A stretch of 64,000 bases of DNA. Origin: Aselliscus stoliczkanus. Lineage: Eukaryota > Chordata > Mammalia > Chiroptera > Hipposideridae. The notes under the pieces are model-generated. The model was not told where the DNA came from. It saw nothing but the letters and a program-made list of their open reading frames with translations, and searched no databases. Numbering within the stretch: the stretch's first letter is position 1; each line of letters begins with the position of its first letter. Positions 34,101 to 45,514 of this stretch are shown piece by piece. A program made the translations under genes and the position numbers. The stretch lies in assembly GCA_033961575.1 (NCBI GenBank), contig CM066731.1, positions 56,263,501-56,327,500 on the forward strand, read 5' to 3'.

Positions 34101-34500
34101 CTAGCATTATGGCATGTTGGACATTCCTGCAGCAGAAAAACATATATTCTGAATAGGATGTATTCTTTGTTGCATTTACTTTACTTGCAAGAAGTATGTG
34201 ATGTTCAAGGACCACCCAAATCATCATCCTTCCTCCCAAATCATCAATTTCAGCTACTGGGTTAGGTTGCCCTTTGTGTGCATATTAATATCACCACTAT
34301 TATTTGGATACTGAGACATGGTTCAATGTCACAGGTTAAAACTGAGCTTGGACCCCTGTGCTACCAAGAAAGACCAAGGAGAAAAGCTAAAGGAAAAACC
34401 GAGTCCTCTGGGCGGGGGGATGACTATTCTAATTTACATACATCCCCATGATTCCCATAGATTAAAATAAAGCAATGAGCTTTCAATTAAAAAAAAAAAA

Positions 34501-34605
34501 TAGGACTGGCCGAGTGGCGCGGTGGTTAAGGCTCACTTGGGAAGCCAGCGGCCCCAGTTCGGTCCCACATATGAGAGCCAGTGACACTGCCATCAAAAAA
34601 AAAAA
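34501..34605 (+). mobile_element. short tRNA-derived bat SINE
   Basis: The head has a small internal deletion (GGTTAAGGCTCACTTGGG rather than GGTTAAGCGCTGGCTTGGG). The B box, CCAGTTCGGTCCC, lacks one base. It has a poly-A tail. I did not find a clean target-site duplication because both flanks are A-rich. Confidence 0.85.
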
Positions 34606-35095
34606 TCACCAAGCATTTAAGAATGTAAACCACCATAAGTAAAAGTCAGCAGAATTAACAAACAACAGAATTGGCTAGCGAAGAAGCTGTAGATATAGAA
34701 AATAAAACATGAGAACATATATGAAAGGTTTCAAACTTTTTAGAGGAATAAGATGCATAATAATGAGTATGAGCAAATAACAAGAAACTATCCAAATAAA
34801 CAAGCAAATAGAAAAACAATAATAGTTTTTAAAAATATAGTATATATAACATTTAAATTTTAAAAAAAGTTAATGGACAGGACAAACAGCAAATTATGTA
34901 CTGCTGACATAAGAGAGCAATCTGATGAAAATATCTATTCAGTAGCACCTTGAGATAATAAAGTATTAGGAGGATTAGAAATGTGAACAGTAAACTAACG
35001 ATATAGCTGATTAGAGGCACAAGAGGAGATGATGGGAGAGTGGAAGCAAAGGCATTGCATCTAGCTGTCTTCCTTCTGTTTCTCACATCCACTGT

Positions 35096-35268
35096 TAAGG
35101 ACCCCTGTGATTACATCTGGCCCACCCAGATACTCCAGATAATCTCCTTATTTTAAAGTCCATAACCTTAATTCCATCTCAAAGTTCCCTTTGACATGTA
35201 AGATAACTCACCCAAAAGTTCCAGGAATCAGAGTATACATGGAGGGGCCATTATTCTGCTGACCACAT
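35096..35268 (-). mobile_element. MaLR/MLT1-like LTR fragment, reverse
   Basis: The order cctgtgattacatctggccc, agataatctccttattttaa, taaccttaattccatctcaa, gaggggccattattctgctg fits the reverse face of an old MLT1-type LTR. It is diverged and incomplete. Confidence 0.55.
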
Positions 35269-35269
35269 C

Positions 35270-36550
35270 TTCCTTTCCTAGACAGAAGCAATGATATACA
35301 TTCAAGAGGGTACTCAACTCTGTCTGCTGGAAAGATTTAAGCAGGAAATGAAGCTTCAGACAAGATTTGGGGTGCATTTATAGTAAGTGTGTGTACATGC
35401 CATCAAAATGTCTGAGGCATTCACTCACATGGTCATTTAACAAAGGTTGCTGAACACGTACTGTGGACCGAAAGTCCTATGGTGAGTATAAGATAAAAGA
35501 TGGCCATTCCTGGTCTCTGCCCCCCCAGAAGCTGACAGCGAGGTGACAGGCAGCAAAGTCAACCAAGTCCAATGTCGTGTGGTTGAAGGTACGCAAGAGG
35601 AGGAAGAAGCCATGTGGAAAAGAAGATTCAGAGGAAGCTTCTAGAAGAAAGTTCAGCCTGAACAATGGGGATGATATACGCAAAAGCTGTGAGTTGTCTG
35701 GTGTGATGAAGTCTAGGACACATTTAGTGGAGTGATGGGAGGTGAGCAGAAGAGAAAGGCAGGAGACAGTTCACCAACATCATGTGTGTGCATCAGAGTA
35801 AGGTGTCTGGAAGGCAATGAGGCTCCATTAAAGGATTTTAAGGAGAGATATAATCATATATATATATTAAGATCATTCATGAAGTGGATAGGAATAAACT
35901 AAATAAAACAGTCTGCTGGAAAATTATTTCCACCCATTCACTCAGGTTGAAAGGAATCTATATAGCCATGTATAAAATCAAGCTGTAGGAGTTGGTATGA
36001 AGAACTGTTAAATGCTACTTCCTCTTTCAGTTTCCATTTGTGAATTCTTTGTGGTAACTGTATAGGGACAAACTGAAGGGATATTTTTTCCTCAAATAAG
36101 CTGTTGTGGCAATGTTCCCAGGAGATCTGGAAATAGGCACCATAGATCTCAAACTACTCCACTACCCACGAGTACAAGATCTCTTTCTCCTGCAACAATC
36201 TTCTTCACTTTCTTCAAACCACTACCTACCCCTCGCATAGGTCCATTCAATTTCCTCTGGGAATAGGCTCCTGGGAATCTATATTACACTTTAAATTTAG
36301 CAAAAGACCTTTCTGTTTAAAGGAATCCTACATTTCCAGAACACTCTCTGAATGTAAAAGTAATAACATTTCATTTTCAAAAATTTGGAAAACTATAAAG
36401 TTTTGATGTAAATTCTTTAATCTTTTCTCTATAAGAAGGAACACTTCTAAAAATGTGTTTGTATTCCATGGTTTTTAGTTGCCTTTTCTTTATTTACTAT
36501 ATTTTACTTAATATATTTTTTCTTAATAAATTATTTCATCCTTAAATATT
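35270..36550. other. non-coding, L2-like patch
   Basis: I see no gene. The segment 35405-35545 (cattcactcacatggtcatt ... actgtggaccgaaagtccta) resembles an L2 3' end on plus. The remainder is unique. Confidence 0.4.
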
Positions 36551-36554
36551 AGTT

Positions 36555-36775
36555 CAAAACATTGCTTTTTTAAAATTAGTTTCAGGTGTACAAAACAACA
36601 TAATAATTAGACACTTACACCCCTCACAGGATTATAACCCCAACAAGTCTACAATCCATCTGACACTGTACATAGCTATTCCAATACCATTGACTGTATT
36701 TCCTATGCTGTACCAAAACATTGTTTTAATGACAGTATGTATAGAAATCTACTGTAAGAAAGTAAAATAATTTAC
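36555..36775 (-). mobile_element. LINE-1 3' UTR fragment, reverse
   Basis: The words aaaattagtttcaggtgtac, aaaacaacataataattaga, caagtctacaatccatctga and catagctattccaatacca are the reverse face of a LINE-1 3' UTR of the same group as at 16310. Confidence 0.6.
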
Positions 36776-36978
36776 CGAACCATAATTTATTAATCTCCTT
36801 GTATTTGTTCTTTTTATTTGCTTTTGCTTTTTTAAATACTATAATGCATGCTCTAATAAAAATATTTTAAGCACTTTTGATTTTCTAAGGATAAATCGGC
36901 TCCTTTTGAATTTTTTCTATTATATGAATCCAGAATTTAATTAAAAAAAAACAAAACAGTTCATTAAAGTTCATCTGA

Positions 36979-37130
36979 GGGGCAGCCAAGTGGCTCAATT
37001 GGTTAAGAACTCGCTCAAGAGTGTGAGTTGAGCTCTGAGCAACAGCAGTTCGATGCCCAGCCCAAGCTGAGCTGCTGCTGAGCTGCCAACAGGTGGCAGG
37101 ATGGATCAGCTAAAAAATATAAAATGAAAT
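36979..37130 (+). mobile_element. VES-like SINE, short form
   Basis: The head reads GGGGCAGCCAAGTGGCTCAA-TTGGTTAAG, with the B-box region AGCAGTTCGATGCCCAGC, then GAGCTGCTGCTGAGCTGCCA and GGTGGCAGGATGGATCAGC. This differs from the GTGGCGC head of the main SINE and matches the copies at 39126, 50431 and 57769. Confidence 0.85.
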
Positions 37131-37269
37131 ATATCTGTAGCCAATTATTGGATGCTTCCCCTCTCAAGAAAAACAAAGGGAAAATGACATGGAAATACTG
37201 CCACAATTCTTTTTGGTGAAAAAGACACAGCCATGACTAAGAACTGCAAGGAGAGAATATTTTAGAACC

Positions 37270-37440
37270 AGGGATTAGCAACACAGAGAGGGATACAAGT
37301 GTTCATTAGGCACCTCCCACAGAAAAAGCTCTAGGCTGAGCACTAGGGTATGGCCATAGCAAGACAGACACAGCCTCACCCTGAGTTCCCAGTCTCACCA
37401 AGTAGAAGTACTTAGAGAAACAATACTGGAGAACAATGTT
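37270..37440 (+). mobile_element. L2-like relic
   Basis: The order gtgttcattaggcacctccc, aggctgagcactagggtatg, gacacagcctcaccctgagt, cccagtctcaccaagtagaa resembles the 3' end of an ancient L2. Confidence 0.45.
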
Positions 37441-37490
37441 AGAACTCATTCAAAAATTGCACCAATAAATAATTCTTTCAGGGCTACTAA

Positions 37491-37917
37491 TTTTTTTTTT
37501 TTAAAGATTTTATTGGGGAATTTGGGGAGGAGAACAGCGTTGGGGAATCAGGGAAGGGGAACAGACAAGTTGTTGTCTTTTCGTTCTTCAGTCTAGTTGC
37601 GGAGGACGTTGCTTCACTGTTGGAATTGTCATTGCGCTCTTCCTGGATGAGGCAGATCGGTCTCCCGCCTCTGGATGGTCGCTCACCGTGGCTATTGGCA
37701 GCTCACGCTGGCTGGTGGCCACTCACTGTAGCCTATGGCAGCCCACTGCAGCAGGGGCTGCAGCCTACACCATCGCCGGGGCTTATGCAGCCCAGCTCCA
37801 GGTGGAGCTGTTGTTAGCTGTAGAGGGCAGTGTCCCTGGCCCTCATATGTGGGAGCTGAACCGGGGTCACTGGCATCCCAAAACCAGCTCTTAACCAATG
37901 CTCCACTCGGTCGGCCC
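37491..37917 (-). mobile_element. long bat SINE, reverse
   Basis: This is a full reverse long-form copy. Poly-T and AAAGATTTTATTGGGG mark the 3' tail, the body repeats are ggctggtggccactcactgt-like, and the head ends at TCGGCCCC. The target-site duplication CAGGGCTACT (37479-37488 and 37918-37927) is perfect. Confidence 0.92.
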
Positions 37918-37927
37918 CAGGGCTACT

Positions 37928-38749
37928 GATTTTTAAGCCTCATTGTCTACTATTAATCGTTATCCTTCACAAATACAAAGGAAAGTTACTCCCAAATCTA
38001 TACTAGTTTCTTTCATTAAGCCTTAGGCCCTTATGCATCAGAGAACATTGTGCCTTCATTAGAACTGTAATATCTTGTCTTGAATTTTGAAAAATGGCTC
38101 CTTTCCCTGTTAGAAGTCCATTCAGCATCTATTAGTCCTACCCTAGTGGTATTTTTAGATCCCAAATTGCAGGATCTGTGTTTGAGGAACACGAACCCCG
38201 GTCCGCATCTTCCAGGCAACCACAATCTTGTGAATGGTTCCAATCTTTTGAAAGGCTCCCAAATTCATGCTTCTTAATGTGAAACATACCACTGATGAAC
38301 TAGATGATCTGCTTAATTTTTAAGACTTAAATGCAATTATTTCCCTCCCCTTTTGCACCAACATAGGCACTTTTTAACTCAAAAACTTCTATCTCAAAAG
38401 AACATTTGCAAAAAAAGGAGGGCGAATGGTGGGAGGTAGGGGGCTGGTAAACTTTTTCTGAAGAATCTGCTAACTCTTTCACTATTTAATAGATAAGAAT
38501 GAATACTGCTGTTTAACTAGATCCAGTCTCTGAAATATCTAATTAAAACTGATGTGCTTATTTAGTTTCCAATTCATCACAGGTGGGCCCACATTAATGT
38601 GAAAATGAGAGTAAATTACCAGCATTTGGCAATCTCACTGAATGTCATTCACATTATTAGCTCAAACCTCAAAATGCATTTTAAAATGTGATTCACAGGT
38701 AGGGCGCTGTCTCTCCACACAAACAAAACCCTTCACTGGTGGGCTGATA
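37928..38749. other. unique non-coding stretch
   Basis: I see no gene and no clear repeat. Open frames of 65-70 codons on both strands at 38030-38280 overlap each other and have no motif. Confidence 0.45.
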
Positions 38750-38761
38750 GAAGTTCACTTT

Positions 38762-38853
38762 TTTTTTCTTTTTTTTCTTTTTTTTTGTTTTTGTTGAGGG
38801 CAGTGTCACTGGCTCTCACATGTGGGACCGAACCGGGCCGCTGGCTTCCCAAG
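38762..38853 (-). mobile_element. 5'-truncated SINE, reverse
   Basis: Poly-T/C, then GAGGGCAGTGTCACTGGCTC, then ...CGCTGGCTTCCCAAG, where it stops. The first third of the tRNA head (A box) is absent. The flank GAAGTTCACTTT is repeated on both sides (left 38750, right 38854), so the truncation happened during insertion and not later. Confidence 0.88.
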
Positions 38854-39084
38854 GAAGTTCACTTTTGTGTAGAGGGTTCCCAGTGGCCAAGCCTACCTAT
38901 GCAGAATGCCTCACCTGTGAGCCAATAGATGCTGTGCAGCAGAGAAGGTAGCAGCAAGGGAGGCTCCCTCACTTCTCATTTACGTCTCCTGGGAATGACT
39001 GTGTAGTTTGGCCCAGCTCTCTTCTACCTTGTCAACCAGAACTTCAGACAAAATTCGGTTCACTTAACTTTACATCAGCTAAAA

Positions 39085-39115
<31 letters not shown>

Positions 39116-39125
39116 AATTTTTTTA

Positions 39126-39290
39126 GGGCCAGCCGAGTGGCTCAGTTAGTTAAGTGCTTGCTCAAGGTTGTGAGCTGAACTCTGAGCTACAGCAGTTCGA
39201 TGCCCAGCCTGAGCTGAGCTGACACTAAGCTGCCAATAGGTGGCAGGATGGCTCAGCTAAAAAAATAAAAATTAAAAATAAAGTAAATAA
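39126..39290 (+). mobile_element. VES-like SINE, short form
   Basis: The head is GGGCCAGCCGAGTGGCTCAG-TTAGTTAAG, then CAGCAGTTCGATGCCCAGC, CTGCCAATAGGTGGCAGGAT and an AATAAA-rich tail. It follows directly after an (AAT)n run (39087-39111). Confidence 0.87.
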
Positions 39291-39344
39291 ATAAACTTTA
39301 CGGACGGATTCTTTTCTAGCAGACCTCATGCAGGACTAGAAACA

Positions 39345-39700
39345 GAGAGCAAATATCTTCTCCCATTCGGTGGATGTAGAGATTATTAGGCTAAGCAAAA
39401 TAAGTCAGGCAGAAAAAGTCGAGAACCATATGACTTCACCAATATGTGAGATATAAAACTGAAAGCAACAAAGGAACAAGACGAACAAAAATTCATAGAT
39501 ACAGACAACAGTTTAGTGGTTACCAGAGGGTAAGGGGGGAGGAGGATGATAGATGAGGATAAAAGGGATCAAATATATGGTGATGGAAGGAGAACTGACT
39601 GGGTAGTGAGCACACACTGTGATATATAGATGATGTATTACAGAATCGTGCACCTGAAACCTATGTAATTTTACTAACCATTGTCACCCCAATAAATTTT
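39345..39700 (+). mobile_element. LINE-1 3' end fragment
   Basis: It starts with aaatatcttctcccattcgg and jumps to taagcaaaataagtcaggca, caatatgtgagatataaaac, agtggttaccagagggtaag, acctgaaacctatgtaattt and gtcaccccaataaattttaa, with an A-rich tail. This is a LINE-1 3' end of the group also seen at 57475-57600. The first 25 bases come from another part of LINE-1, so the copy has an internal junction. Confidence 0.75.
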
Positions 39701-39989
39701 AATTAAAAAAAAGAAAAAGAAAAGAAATGGAGAGCATCTTCAATGCCATCCCAGCAAACGGCCATATCCCTCCAGCAGACGGGCCCTGAGCCCTTCATAC
39801 TTTCTCTTTTCACGTATACAAAATGTAAAGTCATCTTCCATCCAGTTTATCTTCGAAAGGCTCTTTACAACAGTATACTGAAATGTATTCCAGACACATA
39901 TAGATTAGGATCTCCGATGACAATAGGACAACACTCAACTTTGTTCAGTCTACACAATGTACAGTGACACATCGATGCCTCAAAATCAC

Positions 39990-40182
39990 GTTCCCTTAAT
40001 CCCAGCCCCCCACCATCCTTTCTGTGTATAAAACATCCTATTTAGTGTGATGATCTGTAAGGTTAGAAAAAGTCTGAAAGGACAGCCAAGCTGACCGCTA
40101 CACAGGACACCTGGGGAAGGTAGTTAAAACAATAAAAACAGTAGCAAAATGGAAAGATATTCACAGCCTATTGTAAGTTAAA
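39990..40182 (+). repeat. left arm of a perfect 193-bp inverted repeat
   Basis: By eye, this segment is the exact reverse complement of 40873-41065, with the same homopolymer lengths throughout. It begins GTTCCCTTAATCCCAGCC and ends GCCTATTGTAAGTTAAA. It runs smoothly into its flanks, so I take it as the source copy. It has no open frame of note and no transposon signature. Confidence 0.93.
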
Positions 40183-40861
40183 AGAACAATTTCTTTTCTC
40201 TTAAAAAAATCACTTTGTTTTCCACTTTTTCTACAGCTTCCAAATCCACATGGAAGATCATTTATTTTACTGTTAAGGCATCCACTGTTATAGGCCAATT
40301 TTTAAGCCAAATAAATTATTTCAGGGGCACAGAAAGGAAGCCAATTCACTCTCTTTGATATATTCATATCCCCTTCACCTAATTTGAATGCCCAAAGTTC
40401 AAACTGAAAATTTATTCTTGTAGCTTAAAGTTCTGAATCCTTCAGATTTCTTGGCAAAGAATATGAATGACCAATAAATTGATGATATGGTGCTCAATCT
40501 TACCTGGAGTCTACAAATTACAAATTAAAGCAAGAATATAAAGCAAGAATAATACACATTAAAGCAAGAATATTTACCAACCAGCTGATAAAAAGTTTAC
40601 AAGAAAAAGAACATGCTGTGCTGGTGAGAAAGTAGGCAGACCCTTTCTGATACATTGGTGGTGACCTGCTACAAACTTTTCATAAAAATAATCTAGCAAA
40701 TTTTATGTTACATGTATTTTATCTCAATTAAAAATTTTAATAAAAATAATTAATAATCTAGCAGTAGCTGTTACAATTAAATATAATTAAACCCATTGAC
40801 TCATCTCCCACCTCTCCACCTTTGGGAATCTAACCAGTAGAAATCTGTAAACTAGTAGATA
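40183..40861. other. spacer between the inverted repeat arms
   Basis: This is 679 bp of AT-rich, non-coding sequence between the left arm and the mariner end. It includes a short direct duplication of attaaagcaagaatata near 40525-40570. No gene is visible. Confidence 0.5.
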
Positions 40862-41616
40862 TATGAGGTCAATTTAACTTACAATAGGCTGTGAATATCT
40901 TTCCATTTTGCTACTGTTTTTATTGTTTTAACTACCTTCCCCAGGTGTCCTGTGTAGCGGTCAGCTTGGCTGTCCTTTCAGACTTTTTCTAACCTTACAG
41001 ATCATCACACTAAATAGGATGTTTTATACACAGAAAGGATGGTGGGGGGCTGGGATTAAGGGAACTAAGTTCGCAAACTCACCCTAGAAAAAATGCTCCA
41101 TAACCTCATTGCTGAATATCACTAAAGTCACCTTCGAAGTACTCCCCTTGGGAAACTATACACTGGTGCCAGTGCCTAGTCCACCCTTCAAAGCGATTTT
41201 GCAACTCTTTCTGGAATGGCCATCAGAGCTGTCATCATATTACCCTTGATATCCTTTATGTCATCAAAATGTCTTCCTTTCAATACATCCTTTCTCTTCA
41301 GGTAAAGAAAGAAGTCATTGGGTGAGTAAGGAAGGTGTTCCAATACAGTTATTTGTTTATTGGCTATAAACTCCCTCACAAACTGTGCTGTGTGAGCTGG
41401 TGCATTGTCGTGATGCAAGAGCCATGAATTGTTGGCAAAAAGTTCAGGTCATTTTCATCTAACTTTTTTATGCAGCTTTTTCAGCACTTTCAAATGGTAA
41501 ACTTGTTTAACTGTTTGTCCAGTTGGTACAAATTCATAATGAATAATCCCTCTGATATCAAAAATGGTTAGCAAATCATAACAACAAGTTCACGAACTTA
41601 ATTGTCATACCTCATA
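40862..41616 (-). mobile_element. second non-autonomous mariner, split by 193-bp insert
   Basis: On the minus strand it shows the same internally deleted transposase as 14631-15202: LHHDNAPAH (second catalytic Asp kept here), YSPNDFFLY with a 4-residue deletion that removes the third-Asp region, and LKGRHFDDIKDIKGN. The right end is AATTGTCATACCTCA followed by TA. The left end is split: TATGAGGTCAATT lies at 40862, then comes the 193-bp arm, and the end continues TAAGTTCGCAAACTC at 41066. Confidence 0.85.
40873..41065 (-). repeat. right arm of the perfect 193-bp inverted repeat
   Basis: This is the exact reverse complement of 39990-40182. It interrupts the terminal inverted repeat of the mariner, so it is the derived copy. 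The joins carry short TTAA/TAAG-like overlaps with the mariner end, compatible with microhomology at the breakpoints. Confidence 0.92.
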
Positions 41617-41844
41617 TGAAACAAAATAGTATGTGTGTCAACTATAATTGAAAAAAAATTGCAACATCATTTGCATCTGTAGAAAGAAGGAATAGCGGAA
41701 TATACACAGTTATATCTATACTATGGAAAGTTATGTAGGTTTTTTTAATGAATTATCTATTATTTATTAACCTAGAAAATGTCCATGAAATACATAGCTA
41801 AGTGAGAAAAACAAGTTGCAGAGTGTTATACATAAGAGGTAATA

Positions 41845-42085
41845 CAGTGCAGTGTTTCAGAGCATGGACTCTGGAGCTACACAGGGTGGCTTTATAACCT
41901 ATGTTTTAGCAGTTTGACCTTAGATAAAGTTCTTAATCTCTCCAAGGCTCAGTTTTCTCATCTATAAAATGGGTATGAAAAATGGGGATCATCTATATCA
42001 TAGGGTTTATAATTGAGTAAATATTAACTCTAAAAAGGATGGAAATGGTGTATTGAAAGCCACAAAGTAGGCTTTCTATTAATGC
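41845..42085 (+). mobile_element. MIR relic
   Basis: The order gagcatggactctggagcta, tttgaccttagataaagttc, ttaatctctccaaggctcag, ttttctcatctataaaatgg is the conserved body of MIR on plus. It is ancient and diverged. Confidence 0.8.
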
Positions 42086-42089
42086 TAAT

Positions 42090-45000
42090 TCCCTTCTCCC
42101 TATGCCTCCAAAAGAAATCAATTTTAGAGCCCTGCTAGACAGCCCTAGCAAGGAAAAGGCCTGGGGACCATTAACAATAGTTTGACTCAGTAGAAATAAG
42201 CACAGCCTTGAGGTGAGATATGGCTTCCAATCTGTTTGGCTACATCATGACTGTGTGACTTTGGTGTAAGCACATGACTTTTTTGAACCTCATTCCCATG
42301 TCTCATAGTGGGTTTTGTGAAAATTACATTAGATGTCTGCAGGTGCACATAGTTGCATGTGTGTGTGCACCTTGCCCCAGAGGGGGAAATCCAAATTTTA
42401 GCAAGTGGTTGCACAGATCCCACCTAACTGGCGTGGTCCTTGGCTGTTGGCACATAATAGGTGCTTGATATGTCTTAATTTCTTTTTTTCTTTCATTGAA
42501 TAAAAAATTATTTTTGAATATTTCATATAAACCTAGTACTGTGTTTTCCTTGATAGGAAAGGATAATTCTGATACTCAGGTAAGAAAAAGGCAAAGAATT
42601 TTTATACAAAGGCAGTAAAACCCAATTTTCATTGCTTTGCAGTCATTCCTAAGGTGAGTGCCCCACACCCATAGGTGGATGGAAAACTCAAAACAAAGCC
42701 AAAACCTCAAGTTCTTAACAGCAGTGTTATTTTAGCTGTGAAATACCTTTAATAAGATGCCATAGCATCACCCAATAGGGAAAGCCAGACAGAGAGAGGC
42801 TATACATTAAAGTGCCCTATCAAAAGATGGGCAGGTAATTCTAAGCTCGGCAAGGCTGTCTGCAATTGGGATGACACTGACCGGCTGCAGACAGAAAGAG
42901 ACAGCACCTTGTCTCAAACAGAGTGATCCCACTGGCAGTTGAGGTCCCCCATACCCCTTCTCTTCTCTGAGCCTCTGGTCTTCATCACAGTAAATGAGGG
43001 TTCTGGAGGGTGCACATCACCTGTAGGTGCCATTCCGAATACTGAGCTCCAGTAGAGTCTGTCTCAGGGTTCGTCTGAGAGTAAATTTTAGAAGGGTTAA
43101 GACTGGGACAAGGGAATTCAGTGTGAAATTGTGGGGAGAAAGAGACTGGAGTCCAACAGACCTGGATTTGAACCATTAACACAATGCTGAAGCCATCTCT
43201 CTCCAAGGAGTTATACATGCTTCAGCCAGAAGGGAATGTCTTCACTCCACATGGGCAAAATAGGGCTCCTTCACCAAGTTAACACTAATATGGAATTGTG
43301 GTTGCTAGAAAAGAGAACCACTACACTAAAACAAAAGTTTTTTTAATTAATTAATTTTTTTTTTAATAAATTGGGAGATTTTTTTTTTTCCTCTTGTACT
43401 GATAAATCTACGGCAGTTGCAATGAAACCAAACTCTGCTTATCCTCTTACCCAGTCACCCTTAGAATGAGTTTGTCACCTCATGGTCATGAGAAAGCTGC
43501 TGGAACTCCAACCATCACATCTATATTCTGCTGGAAGAAAGAAAGGCAGAGCAATCAACTTATCCACTTTGCCTGGGACTGTCTGGGCTTTAAGACTGAA
43601 AGTCCCATGTCTCTAAAGCCCCACAATCCCAAGCAAACTAGGACAGCCAGTCACCCCGAAGACAAAAAAGACAAAAAAAGAAATTGCCAGCTGGGTCTGT
43701 TACACTGTTTTAAGAATCTTCCCAGAAATCCTACCCAAACAACTTTTGCTCAATTCTTATTGGCCAGAATTAAGTAACATGGTGCCCATTAGCAAAGAAG
43801 ACCGGGAAATGCACATGGCCACCTAACAAAACTGTGTCCAGATGAGAAAAGGGGAGATGGATATAGTTTCTTTCACACTTAGTGAGCCTCAAACAGCACA
43901 GTGCATGGAACCCCATATTGTTTCTTAACCCTAAAACTCTATTCTGAGCCCATGAGCATTCTTAGAATTCTGTTGTAAGTACTGCCACAACAGAAGTTGT
44001 AATGACTCAAGAATTTAGTAAATCAGAGCATCATTTAGTTGAGGAGAGCTGGGATGGGCTATTAGAACTGTAACTTACTGGGGACTCCCTATGGGCTTTG
44101 GATCTTGGGGTCCCATGTAAAATGGCCCCTAGGGGGTAGGGGCTGGTTCCCAATGACACCCCCACAATGAGTGTGCATCTCTGTCTTGTATCTAAGCTCC
44201 AGCAAGCAGAAGAAGGAAGAAAGATGCACAGTACCACCAGCCCTGACAGGGCTCTGATTAGGGATTAAGCTTTCTCCAATCCCGTCTCCACCCAACCACA
44301 GAGTGTCATTTTGAAGAATCATTTGTGGTAAATGAAGAGAGAGGAGCTAGAAGGGCAAGAAATGCATAGAAAATAATAGGAAAGAAGTGCTATCGTTTGA
44401 TGAGGGTAATAACCTTTCTAAACTAGTGTCCTACTGCATTAGATTTTCCATGAAATTATTTAAAACAGCAGGGAATCCAACATCCCCACATTATTAACCT
44501 CTGGTGTGTGCTTACTGAAGAAAATCCAAAGGATATTTATGCATCTCATGCAGAGGTTGAGACTTAATGTCACAGACTGAAGCAATGAAGCTATGGAATC
44601 CTGCCTGTATTGTCTTTTGTCGATAACGGGGACCACAGCTGTATTTCTTGCTTGGTGAACACGCAAAATCATTCTTCAGCTTATTGCGATAAGCAGAATG
44701 TCAGTCATCACCTTCTAGCTTTTGGCAGCTTCCTACATAAAAGAATAGGTCTTATTTGCAGAGGCTCCTCACTTTTCAGGGAGTCGTGATTATGAGAAAA
44801 ACTTAAAAGTTGATACACACAGTAGTGTATTTTTTTAAAGATTGTTCCCTAAGAAGAAATACAATGGTCTGAAAGCTTCACACCACAGACAGCCCTGTTA
44901 TTGTTATCAGAAACCATTACACCACGTACACGAATGAGATGCAGCCACAGCTCATCACATTACCTGGGAGTAAATCTGTCACAATGTGAGTTGCTGTAGA

Positions 45001-45500
45001 AGTGCAATGGTCAAACATGTTGAATTATAGCTAGGTTTTAGCATTAATTATAATAATTATATTGTAACCACCATTTCATCATAAAGACTAGTTTCATTAT
45101 GACATTTTGTTCTTTGTTCCAGGACCTGCAAAATAGCCAAATTGTGATCGGAGTTTAAAAGTAATGTTTGATCAAGGTTACAAAATGTACATTTTTTTTT
45201 ACATATTTATGATTTTTTTAAGACAGCATTCAAATAAGTGATAATTAATACACAGGAAAGCTTGCTAAAACTGATTGGATTCCATACTCCCTATAAGTTA
45301 GAAGGATTTGATTTTTACATTTTTTTTTAAGAACTATGCATGTATAAATTATAGGTAGTTGTGAATTCCAAAGCTATAAATATACTGGAGGACCCTGGTG
45401 GTATCATACTGAACAGCTGTTTGCAGAGAATAAGCCTCTCCAGTACCCCGAGGAAGGCACAGAATACTGAAATGTTGGCTAAATGGGTCAAAGAATGAAT
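42090..45500. other. 3.4-kb non-coding, mostly unique
   Basis: I see no supportable gene. Frames up to 103 codons (43466-43777, plus) have no domain. Poly-T runs occur at 43354-43364 and 43380-43390. A (T)n run lies at 45321-45328. Nothing recognisable covers the rest. Confidence 0.45.
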
Positions 45501-45514
45501 ACCTCTGAAAACAA

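Noticed and set aside
43466..43777. 103-codon plus-strand frame
   Set aside because: No domain, low-complexity Lys-rich part, and nothing around it suggests an exon.
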